Below, one piece after another: positions 1-8,114 of a stretch of DNA of 60,756 nucleotides. The first letter of the stretch is position 1. Every line of letters starts with the position of its first letter. The DNA is from Robiginitomaculum sp. GTDB taxonomy: Bacteria; Pseudomonadota; Alphaproteobacteria; Caulobacterales; Maricaulaceae. Location of the stretch: positions 1 to 60,756 of the forward strand of contig JAJFFQ010000044.1 of the NCBI GenBank assembly GCA_021776565.1, written 5' to 3'. The notes below the pieces were generated by a model. The model did not search any database, had not been told where the DNA came from, and saw nothing but the letters and a program-made list of their open reading frames with translations. A program made the position numbers and the translations under genes.

Positions 1-167
1 GCCGTTCCGATTTGTCATCTTCGCACAATCTGCATCGCAAACTGTCCTCGAACAGGGGTAAACCTGTCCATCGTCCACTTTACGCACATCTTATACTGAC
101 ATGACAAACAGAATTGCATGATAGTAATGAGGCCTGACCCTGGGGTCTGAACCCTGATAACAAATAG
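1..167. other. Non-coding left edge with a copy of a dispersed repeat word
   Basis: No gene is supported here; the open frames crossing it run antisense to the dehydrogenase or are short. It lies downstream of the acyl-CoA dehydrogenase gene. Positions 128-141 hold the reverse complement of AGGGTCAGGCCTCA, a word that recurs in intergenic DNA at 24373 and 46105. The left neighbour is outside the window. Confidence 0.6.
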
Positions 168-1289
168 CTAAAGCAACAGGTCTTCCAGTTTCTTTTTATG
201 ATAGGTCGCATCGCCAAATTGTGAGGCATGCCAGATGGCGCTACGGCGATAGAGTTGGGCATCACAATCATAGGTGAAACCAAAACCGCCATGAAACTGG
301 ATAGACCGGTCGGCGGCATAGGAGAACGCTTTGTCGGCCTGGGTTTTTGCCATGCGCGTGGCAATCTCTCCGGTGCCCTGCTCATTAAAACAATGGGCGG
401 CGCTATACAGGTGCGAACGCGCTTGTTCATAGGCAATATAGGCGTCAACTGTTGGGTGCTTGAGCGCCTGGTACGAGCCAATGGTTCGACCAAACTGTTT
501 GCGTGTTGTGAGGTAATCGAGGGTATAATCTATGACGTTTTGCGTGCCGCCGCACATTTCTGCCGCCGCAAAAAGATTGGCGCAAAGGTGAATATGGGTA
601 AATGTTGCACTGGCCTGAAGGGGGTCAAGTATGGCGCTCTCTGGCACCGTAACCCCATCCAGTTTTAGCGCATAGGAACGCTTGGTTTCATCAATGATAA
701 TCTCACGTTGCAGAGCGCCCTTTGGCAAGGAGGACTGTTCAATCAGCACCAATGCCGGTTTTTGGTTGTAAAGCACAGAAGCAATAATCCACCGTGCCGC
801 CGCTGCATCGCGCACAAAATACTTGGTTCCTGAAAGGGCGATGCCTGCGTCTGTTCTCATGGCTTTGGCGCAAATATTTTCAAGGTTCCAGTCACCGCTC
901 TCCTCAGTCAGTGCCAGTGTTGCAATACTTCCCGTTGCAATTTCAGGCAGAAAGCTTTTCTTCTGCTCTTCGGTGCCGCCCATCAGTAACGCCTGCCCCG
1001 CCAGACTGGTTGAAAAAAATGGTGCCGCAAGCATAAACCGGCCTATCTGCTCCATCACGGGAACAATCTCGGCAATGCCAAGCCCCACACCTCCATATTC
1101 TTCTGGTATGGCAATCCCCAGCCAGCCAAGTTCGGCAATGTCTTTCCAGACCATCGGGTCATAACCCGGATCGTCTTGCATCAGTTTTCTGACTTTATCC
1201 ATTGGCGATTTGTTGCGACAAAATTTCTTCGCAATTTCAAGAAGATCAGCCTGTTCCTCGCTGAACCCTAATTGCCCTAAATTGTCCAT
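168..1289 (-). CDS. Acyl-CoA dehydrogenase family protein, probable non-catalytic partner subunit
   Basis: The 373-residue product has the ACAD fold: N-terminal helical domain (about 1-120), FAD/substrate motif LALTEESGDW (126-135), and a C-terminal helical domain with RKQFG (263-267) and the FAD motif FHGGFGFTYD (332-341). I chose the ATG at 1289, 8 bases after the stop of the upstream ACAD gene; the longer open frame only runs into that gene. By eye the catalytic Glu is missing at both known positions: neither an ERxxL-type helix nor a YEGT-type C-terminal motif is present. In steroid-degrading ChsE-type enzymes two unlike ACAD subunits form one heterotetramer, and this pair of adjacent genes fits that pattern (inference). 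The substrate is unknown; the divergent carboxylase genes suggest a branched or terpenoid acyl-CoA. Confidence 0.88.
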   Translation of the reverse strand: MDNLGQLGFSEEQADLLEIAKKFCRNKSPMDKVRKLMQDDPGYDPMVWKDIAELGWLGIAIPEEYGGVGLGIAEIVPVMEQIGRFMLAAPFFSTSLAGQALLMGGTEEQKKSFLPEIATGSIATLALTEESGDWNLENICAKAMRTDAGIALSGTKYFVRDAAAARWIIASVLYNQKPALVLIEQSSLPKGALQREIIIDETKRSYALKLDGVTVPESAILDPLQASATFTHIHLCANLFAAAEMCGGTQNVIDYTLDYLTTRKQFGRTIGSYQALKHPTVDAYIAYEQARSHLYSAAHCFNEQGTGEIATRMAKTQADKAFSYAADRSIQFHGGFGFTYDCDAQLYRRSAIWHASQFGDATYHKKKLEDLLL

Positions 1290-1297
1290 GATCTCGC

Positions 1298-2506
1298 CTA
1301 ACGCTTTGGTAGGCCGAGAACGTGCTCGGCAATTATATTGTGCTGAATCTCGGACGTCCCACCACCAATTGTGGCTGAAAATGCGTTCAGATAACCTCGC
1401 GTCCAAAGCCCGTCATCTACAGCGCCTGGATCGCCGACATAGTATCCCGCCCGGGTGCCTTGCATGGTAATAGCAAATTCATTGATGCGGCGGGCAAATT
1501 CGGTTCCCATCAGCTTGCTCGACAAGGGTAGGCCCATGGGTCTTTCCTCGTTCAGCGGCGCAATATGGGCGCGTTCCTTACACAAGTTCAGGCTTTGCGC
1601 CTCAATAATAAACTCGACCAGTTTATCGCGCATGGCCGGATCATCCATGACCGGCGCACCGTTACGTTCCAATGTTTTGGCTAGCTCTATTACCGCAAAA
1701 GCGTCCAAAGGTGTAATCATGCATCCGCCAGCCAACCCGTCACGTGTGCCTCGCTCATATTCCAGCGTCTTCATGGCAACGAGCCAACCGCCCCCCTCCT
1801 CTCCCATCAACCCCTCAGCGGGAATATGCGCATCGGTAAAAAAGGTCTGTGTAAACCCATACTCGCCGGTGAGTTTGCGAATTGGGTGAGTTTCAACGCC
1901 TTCGATTTTCATGGGAGCCAGAAAGAAACTAAGGCCGGCATATTTGTTTGGTGCATCCGTATTGGTGCGCGCCAGCAGGATCATGTATTTTGCGTAATTG
2001 CCCAGCGTCGTCCATATTTTGGAGCCATTAAGTATGTATTGGTCACCCGTGCGTTTCGCCCGCAATTGTGCATTGCCAAGGTCTGAACCGTTCTCTGGTT
2101 CGGAAAAACCCTGACACCAGATATCCTCTGCCGACAAAATACCTTTGATATATTTTTCTTTGTGTGCGTCCGTCCCGATTTCCAGCAGTAATGGCCCCGT
2201 CCAGTTCAGACCGATGGCGTTTAGCATAATCGGTGCATTATGGCGGCGCATGGCGTCGGTTGCCACCTTCTGGAAGGCAGGCACCAGACCGCCGCCGCCG
2301 TATTGGCTTGGCCAGGCAGCACCCAGATAGCCAGCCTCATAGACCTTGCTTTGCCAGTCACGCAAAAACTCAAATTGTTGGTCTGTGCCTACCTCCATAA
2401 ACGTAAGGGGCAACATAAACCCAGGGTCGGTATTGACGTTTTGCGCAAACCACGCATCCGCATCTTTGGCAAATTCGTCAAGTTCGTGCTGATTAACCTT
2501 GCCCAT
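1298..2506 (-). CDS. Acyl-CoA dehydrogenase, probable catalytic subunit
   Basis: The 402-residue FadE-type ACAD has CQGFSEPENGSD (131-142) for FAD/substrate contact, the segment LEYERG (248-253) where many FadE-like enzymes carry the catalytic Glu, and GGGTSEIQ near the C-terminus. The C-terminal motif has Gly where MCAD-type enzymes have the catalytic Glu, so Glu249 or Glu251 is the likelier base. The start at 2506 is supported by a GGAG ribosome binding site about 8 bases upstream; the in-frame ATG codons further up lack one. It is the first gene of a two-gene unit with the ACAD gene ending at 168 and is divergent from atuA. It probably introduces the alpha-beta double bond into an acyl-CoA that the neighbouring carboxylase then carboxylates (inference). 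Confidence 0.9.
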   Translation of the reverse strand: MGKVNQHELDEFAKDADAWFAQNVNTDPGFMLPLTFMEVGTDQQFEFLRDWQSKVYEAGYLGAAWPSQYGGGGLVPAFQKVATDAMRRHNAPIMLNAIGLNWTGPLLLEIGTDAHKEKYIKGILSAEDIWCQGFSEPENGSDLGNAQLRAKRTGDQYILNGSKIWTTLGNYAKYMILLARTNTDAPNKYAGLSFFLAPMKIEGVETHPIRKLTGEYGFTQTFFTDAHIPAEGLMGEEGGGWLVAMKTLEYERGTRDGLAGGCMITPLDAFAVIELAKTLERNGAPVMDDPAMRDKLVEFIIEAQSLNLCKERAHIAPLNEERPMGLPLSSKLMGTEFARRINEFAITMQGTRAGYYVGDPGAVDDGLWTRGYLNAFSATIGGGTSEIQHNIIAEHVLGLPKR

Positions 2507-2603
2507 TAAAACTCCATCGTGTTTCATCAGGACAAGCCTAAAGCACATTTTTTGCAAATGGAATTATTTTGACCCAGAAAAAACGACCAAAGAGACATAA
2601 GCT

Positions 2604-4457
2604 TTGAGCACCAGACCACAAATAATCAGAATCGGTGGCGCCAGTGGCTATTGGGGCGAGAGCACCATGGCAACGCCGCAATTTCTGGATGAAGGCGGTC
2701 TGGACTATATTGTTTTTGACTATCTTGCAGAAATCACCATGTCGATCATGGCACGCGCCAAGGCCAAAAACGCCGATGCCGGATTTGCGACGGACTTTAT
2801 TTCTACCGTTCTAAAGCTGAATTTACCAAAAATTGCGACTCAGGGCGTAAAAATTATTTCCAACGCGGGCGGTATAAACCCGCTTGCTTGTGGTGCGGCG
2901 GCGCGGGCCTTGATTAAAGAGGCAGGGCTTGATCTCAAAGTTGCTATCATCTCCGGCGATGATCTTATGGCTAAAATGGACGATATTGCCAAAAGAGCAC
3001 CACGTGAAATGTTCACTGGTCTTGAGTTTCCAGAGCCGGACAAAATAGCCAGCATCAACGCCTACCTTGGTGCCTTCCCCATAGCCGCAGCCCTGGATCA
3101 GGGGGCCGATATTGTCATTACCGGTCGATGCGTCGATAGCGCAGTGACCCTGGGGGCTTGCCTCCATGCCTTTGGCTGGAAAGCCGATGATTGCGATAAA
3201 CTCGCCAGTGGTTCCCTGGCCGGACATATTCTTGAATGTGGGCCGCAAGCGACCGGTGGTAATTTCACTGATTGGCAAGATGTCCCTGACATTGCCAATA
3301 TTGGTTATCCTATAGCCGAAATAAATGTCGATGGTTCATTCATCATCACTAAAGCAGATAATACCGGCGGACTAGTCAGTGTCGGCACAGTATCCGAGCA
3401 ACTGGTTTATGAAATTGGTGATCCACAATGCTATTTGCTGCCAGACGTAGTGTGTGATTTTTCAAATGTTACCATCACCCAGCAAAGTGATACCCGGGTT
3501 CTGGTGTCACCAGCCACAGGTTATCCGGCGCCGGACACCTATAAAACGTCGCTGACCTATGCGGACGGGTTTCGCACCGGCGTTATGCTCAGTTATTATG
3601 GGTTTGACGCAGACAAAAAGGCAAACATACTGGCAGTGGCAGCATTAAAACGGGCAGACAAAGCTCTGCGACGGTTCAATTTGGGTGATTTTACTGAAAC
3701 CAGCATTGAGATCATTGGCGCGCAAAGCCAGTTCGGTAATTTTAGTGAAATTGACAGTGCCCGCGAAGTTTGTGTCAAAATCGCAGCCCGCCATCCAGAT
3801 GCTATGGGGGTTGGCTTGTTGCTCAAGGAAATTGTCGGGCTTGGCCTTGCCTCACCGCCGGGCTTGTCCGGGTTTGCCGGAGGCAGACCCAAGCCCTCGC
3901 CAGTGGTGCGGCTTTTCTCTTATTTGAGTTCCAAAAAAGATGTAAAAATCCAAATTGATATTGATGGCGAAACGCAAGACTTTTTTGACACCACAGGCAC
4001 ACCCTTTACTCTATCAACTATTGAACGGCCACCGCCTCCGACATACCCTGTGGGTACAGATACACTCGTCGAACTTCCACTTGTCAAGCTTGCCTGGGGG
4101 CGTTCCGGAGACAAGGGCAACAAGGCCAATATCGGCATTATTGCCCGCGATGCGGCGTATCTTCCCTACATTTGGGCGGCCCTGACAGAGGGGGTCGTGG
4201 CCACACGCTTTGCTCATTTTATTGATGGTGGAGCTGATGCCGATAAGGTTCAGCGGTTTTATTTACCGGGCACCAATGCAATTAACTTTCTTGTTGATAC
4301 CGTGCTGGGTGGCGGCGGCATGGCCTCGATCCGCAATGATCCGCAGGGTAAGGGTTACGCGCAAATTTTGCTTGCACAGCCAATACCCATACCGCAAAAA
4401 CTTGCTCTTGCAGAATGGATGGTATTAATGAAACCTGACCCTAAGATGCTGCCATGA
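2604..4457 (+). CDS. atuA: AtuA-like protein (DUF1446 / acyclic terpene utilisation family)
   Basis: The 617-residue product matches the AtuA family along its length: an N-terminal DUF1446 domain (about 5-450) beginning IRIGGASGYWGES, then the typical C-terminal domain with GRSGDKGNKANIG (about 497-509). The start is a TTG at 2604; no better ATG is near and the family N-terminus begins there. AtuA is encoded with geranyl-CoA carboxylase in citronellol/geraniol degraders such as Pseudomonas aeruginosa, but its biochemical role is not settled. Here the gene overlaps the carboxyltransferase gene by 4 bases, so the three plus-strand genes probably form one operon. No atuB or atuE homologue is adjacent, so the pathway, if present, uses enzymes from elsewhere. 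Confidence 0.88.
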   Translation: MSTRPQIIRIGGASGYWGESTMATPQFLDEGGLDYIVFDYLAEITMSIMARAKAKNADAGFATDFISTVLKLNLPKIATQGVKIISNAGGINPLACGAAARALIKEAGLDLKVAIISGDDLMAKMDDIAKRAPREMFTGLEFPEPDKIASINAYLGAFPIAAALDQGADIVITGRCVDSAVTLGACLHAFGWKADDCDKLASGSLAGHILECGPQATGGNFTDWQDVPDIANIGYPIAEINVDGSFIITKADNTGGLVSVGTVSEQLVYEIGDPQCYLLPDVVCDFSNVTITQQSDTRVLVSPATGYPAPDTYKTSLTYADGFRTGVMLSYYGFDADKKANILAVAALKRADKALRRFNLGDFTETSIEIIGAQSQFGNFSEIDSAREVCVKIAARHPDAMGVGLLLKEIVGLGLASPPGLSGFAGGRPKPSPVVRLFSYLSSKKDVKIQIDIDGETQDFFDTTGTPFTLSTIERPPPPTYPVGTDTLVELPLVKLAWGRSGDKGNKANIGIIARDAAYLPYIWAALTEGVVATRFAHFIDGGADADKVQRFYLPGTNAINFLVDTVLGGGGMASIRNDPQGKGYAQILLAQPIPIPQKLALAEWMVLMKPDPKMLP

Positions 4458-6076
4458 CGGTCTTTCAATCCAAAATTGATACGCAATCCAGCGCCTTCAT
4501 GCAAAATCGTGCGGATATGACGACGCTGGTGGAAAAGCTGGGCGCACTTAACGCTCGCGCGCCGGCACGATCAGCAAAACGCAAAGCCAGATTTGATGCG
4601 CGCGGGCAATTGCTCCCGCGTGAGCGCCTGGCCCGGCTACTTGATCCCGGTATGCCCTATTTCGAGATTGGCAATATCGCTGGTTATCTTCTGGATACAG
4701 ATGACGAGGCAAAGTCTATTCCCGGATCAACCATTATGGCCGGTATCGGGTTTATCAATGGTGTGCGCTGCGCCATTGTCACTGATGATAGCGGCATCAA
4801 AGCCGGTACAATGACCACAGGTGGAGGGTATCGGCTGCGCCGTGCGCAGGAAATTGCCTTGCAGCAAAACCTGCCTTTCATCCATCTGGTTGAAAGCGCC
4901 GGTGGTGACCTCCTTAACTATACGGTTGAAGGCTTTGTTGCGGGTGGAACACTGTTTGCCAATCTGGCACGGCTTAGCAAGGCCGGATTGCCGGTCATAT
5001 CGGTCTTGCATGGCTCTTCTACCGCAGGTGGTGCCTATATGCCCGGCCTTTCCGATTACGTGGTCGCCATCAAGGAACGCGGCAAAGCATTTCTGGCCGG
5101 CCCGCCATTGCTTAAAGCAGCAACCGGAGAGGTTGCTACAGAAGAAGAGCTGGGCGGCGCACTTATGCACGCCAGCATTTCCGGGCTAGCCGAATATCTT
5201 GCCGACGACGATGGTGAAGGCATTTTGATCGCGCGCGAGATCGTCTCTCGCCTTGGCTGGAATGATCGTTGCCCACCAATGCCGACGAAACATTTTCGGG
5301 AACCAATATACGATCCCGATGAATTGCTTGGCATCGTGCCGATTGATTATCGCAAGCCTTACGACGTGCGCGAGGTTATGGCGCGCATAGTCGATGGATC
5401 AGACTTTACCGATTTCAAACCACGCTATGGCGTATCGACGGTTTGCGTTCAGGCACAGGTTTATGGTCAGCCCTGCGCGTTCATTGGCAATAATGGCCCC
5501 ATTGACCCCGATGGGGCAACCAAAGCGACACAATTTATGCAACTTTGCGATCAGGCAGATATGCCGCTGGTCTTTTTACAGAACACCACCGGTTATCTTG
5601 TTGGCAAACAATATGAACAGGCTGGCATGATAAAGCATGGCTCTAAAATGATCCAGGCGGTCACCAATATCAGCGTGCCGCGCATCACTTTCATGATTGG
5701 TGCCAGCTATGGTGCGGGGAATTATGGCATGTGCGGGCGCGGTTACAATCCGGATTTTTGCGTCTCCTGGCCAAATGCGTCGATGGGCGTTATGGGCGGC
5801 GAACAGGCTGCGCAGGTGATGTCCATCGTTGCCGAAGCCGCAGCGGCCAAAGCCGGGGCAGAATTTGACAAGGCACAGATGGACAAACAAGGCAAAATGC
5901 TGGCCGATCATTTCAATTCACAATCCAGCGCGTTTTACACATCTGGCCATTGCCTGGACGATGGCATGATCGACCCGCGAAACACGCGCCAAAGTCTCGG
6001 GTTTTTTCTGGCAACCGTTTGGGAGGCACGCCATCGCAGCGTCAAACCCAACAGCTTCGGCATTGCCAGAATGTAA
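4454..6076 (+). CDS. atuC: Acyl-CoA carboxylase carboxyltransferase (beta) subunit, geranyl-/methylcrotonyl-CoA type
   Basis: The 540-residue carboxyltransferase moves the carboxyl group from carboxybiotin to the gamma carbon of an alpha,beta-unsaturated acyl-CoA. Both crotonase-like halves are visible: the N-terminal half with GGGYRLRRAQE (123-133) and GSSTAGGAYMPG, and the C-terminal half with FLQNTTGYLVG and ASYGAGNYGMCGR. Length and motifs fit the methylcrotonyl-/geranyl-CoA carboxylase beta family and not the shorter propionyl-CoA type. Its start overlaps the atuA stop (ATGA) and the biotin subunit follows 11 bases after its stop. The AtuA neighbour favours geranyl-CoA; methylcrotonyl-CoA (LiuB) remains possible because these paralogues cannot be told apart by eye. 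Confidence 0.88.
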   Translation: MTVFQSKIDTQSSAFMQNRADMTTLVEKLGALNARAPARSAKRKARFDARGQLLPRERLARLLDPGMPYFEIGNIAGYLLDTDDEAKSIPGSTIMAGIGFINGVRCAIVTDDSGIKAGTMTTGGGYRLRRAQEIALQQNLPFIHLVESAGGDLLNYTVEGFVAGGTLFANLARLSKAGLPVISVLHGSSTAGGAYMPGLSDYVVAIKERGKAFLAGPPLLKAATGEVATEEELGGALMHASISGLAEYLADDDGEGILIAREIVSRLGWNDRCPPMPTKHFREPIYDPDELLGIVPIDYRKPYDVREVMARIVDGSDFTDFKPRYGVSTVCVQAQVYGQPCAFIGNNGPIDPDGATKATQFMQLCDQADMPLVFLQNTTGYLVGKQYEQAGMIKHGSKMIQAVTNISVPRITFMIGASYGAGNYGMCGRGYNPDFCVSWPNASMGVMGGEQAAQVMSIVAEAAAAKAGAEFDKAQMDKQGKMLADHFNSQSSAFYTSGHCLDDGMIDPRNTRQSLGFFLATVWEARHRSVKPNSFGIARM

Positions 6077-6087
6077 GGATCAGGAAT

Positions 6088-8103
6088 ATGACCGGACAAC
6101 CCCAACACGCGCACAGCTTGCTGATTGCCAATCGCGGCGAAATTGCCTGCCGGGTTATCCGCAGTGCCAAAGCATTGGGGTTACGAACCATTGCCGTTTA
6201 TTCCGACATTGATGCCGACGCGCCCCATGTGCAACAAGCCGATGAGGCTTTTTTACTGGGGCCAGCGCCGGTAAATCAGTCGTATCTTGATGCGGGACGA
6301 ATTCTTGAAGCGGCACAGACCACCGGAGCCGATATGATCCACCCGGGATATGGATTTTTGTCAGAAAATGCTGATTTTGCGACGGCGTGTATCGATGCAG
6401 GTCATATTTTCATCGGCCCGGATGCAAACGCAATTGATCTTATGGGCGACAAGGCCAAAGCCAAGCGCGCCATGGTCAAGGCGGGTATTCCCTGCATCCC
6501 GGGTTATCAGGGCAAGGATCAGTCGGACACCGCGTTGATCGCGGCGGCAAAAGACATTGGCTTTCCCATAATGGTCAAAGCGGCGGCAGGCGGCGGCGGG
6601 CGCGGTATGCGGCTGGTTGAGAATAAACAAGACCTGGTGGCTGCCGTCAAAACTGCACGTAGCGAAGCGCAAAACGCATTTGGTGACGGTGCACTTATAC
6701 TGGAACGTGCGCTTAACCAGCCCCGCCATATAGAGATTCAGATATTCGCTGATCGTCATGGCCATATTGTGCATCTTGGCGAGCGTGATTGCTCAGTGCA
6801 ACGTCGCCATCAAAAAGTGCTTGAAGAAGCTCCGGCCCCCGATATTACCCCCGACCTGCGTGCGGCCATGGGCGCAGTGGCTATCAATGTTGCCCGTGAC
6901 ATCAATTATGTAGGCGCGGGAACGGTTGAGTTCTTACTCGACAGCACAGAGAATTTTTATTTTCTGGAGATGAATACCCGCTTGCAAGTCGAGCATCCGG
7001 TGACTGAAATGGTGACGGGCGTTGATCTTGTGGCCTTGCAAATTCGTGTCGCCCAAGGTTATGTGCTGGGGTTTGCACAAGATGACATAAAAAGCGACGG
7101 CCACGCCATCGAAGCCCGCCTATATGCCGAGGATACTGGCCAGGATTTCCTGCCCGCCACTGGATCAATTGATCTATGGCATCCCGCAACTGGTGATAGC
7201 GTTCGTGTTGATGCCGGCATTGAAACCGGCGGCTTTGTTTCGCCTTTTTATGATCCGATGCTGGCCAAGATCATTGCCCATGGTGCAACGCGTGAGGAAG
7301 CGCGTGGAAAGCTTGTGCAAGCCTTAAAAGAAACAGTATTGCTCGGTGTCATAACCAACAAATCGTTCCTGATTAACGCACTGGAACGCCCTGAGTTTAT
7401 CAAAAGCCAGATAACGACGGGGTTTATCGCCCAGTGCTTTTCCAAAGATGATTTGGCCCCTGATGATTTGCAGCTTGAAGATGCTATCGCTGCGTCTGCC
7501 ATCTTCTATATCTGCGCCCGCAAGCGCGCGTTCGATCACGCTATAACGCTTGCTTCACCATTGCTAAACTGGGCAAGCGCAAGACCCATTGCCACACAAT
7601 ACCGATTTTTCGATGGCGAGAATAATCTTGACCTGAGTGTCAGTCCGGATGGTTCGGATAGCTATCAGGTTTGTTGTGGAGACAAAGAGTTTTCTGTCAG
7701 AATATCTGACTTTGGCGACCATTATGCCATCGTTCAAATCAACAACACCCGCAAAAAATACTTATTCAATCAACCTGTTGATGATGCGACCAACTCAAAA
7801 CTGCAATTGTCCATTGATGGCCGCGATGTCTATCTGAAAAACCTATATGGCGCGACATTAATGGCGCAACAAAGCCCCGATACCGGTTCAGTAACAACAC
7901 CCATGCACGGGGTATTGGTCAAAATTTTTATTTCGCCCGGCGACACCGTCACAAAAGGCCAACCAGTGGCCATCCTTGAAGCCATGAAGATGCAACATGA
8001 ACTTACCGCAGGCATCGATGGCGTGATAGAGGTCGTTCATTTCACTCTTGGTGCTCAGGTCTCGGCCAATGCCCTTTTGATGGAAATCAAAGAATATAAA
8101 TAG
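6088..8103 (+). CDS. atuF: Acyl-CoA carboxylase biotin-containing (alpha) subunit
   Basis: The 671-residue protein carries out ATP-dependent carboxylation of its own biotin and supplies the beta subunit. Domains in order: biotin carboxylase N-terminal domain (SLLIANRGEIACRVIRSA, residues 9-26), ATP-grasp domain with KAAAGGGGRGMR, the motif EMNTRLQVEHPVTE, a BT-type linker region, and a C-terminal biotinyl domain with EAMKM; the biotinyl Lys is about residue 634. The start at 6088 is preceded by AGGATCAGGA; the longer open frame runs back into the beta gene. It is the last gene of the plus-strand unit and converges on a TonB receptor gene 11 bases away. AtuF (geranyl) or LiuD (methylcrotonyl) are the likely identities. 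Confidence 0.88.
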   Translation: MTGQPQHAHSLLIANRGEIACRVIRSAKALGLRTIAVYSDIDADAPHVQQADEAFLLGPAPVNQSYLDAGRILEAAQTTGADMIHPGYGFLSENADFATACIDAGHIFIGPDANAIDLMGDKAKAKRAMVKAGIPCIPGYQGKDQSDTALIAAAKDIGFPIMVKAAAGGGGRGMRLVENKQDLVAAVKTARSEAQNAFGDGALILERALNQPRHIEIQIFADRHGHIVHLGERDCSVQRRHQKVLEEAPAPDITPDLRAAMGAVAINVARDINYVGAGTVEFLLDSTENFYFLEMNTRLQVEHPVTEMVTGVDLVALQIRVAQGYVLGFAQDDIKSDGHAIEARLYAEDTGQDFLPATGSIDLWHPATGDSVRVDAGIETGGFVSPFYDPMLAKIIAHGATREEARGKLVQALKETVLLGVITNKSFLINALERPEFIKSQITTGFIAQCFSKDDLAPDDLQLEDAIAASAIFYICARKRAFDHAITLASPLLNWASARPIATQYRFFDGENNLDLSVSPDGSDSYQVCCGDKEFSVRISDFGDHYAIVQINNTRKKYLFNQPVDDATNSKLQLSIDGRDVYLKNLYGATLMAQQSPDTGSVTTPMHGVLVKIFISPGDTVTKGQPVAILEAMKMQHELTAGIDGVIEVVHFTLGAQVSANALLMEIKEYK

Positions 8104-8114
8104 CATATCATTGC

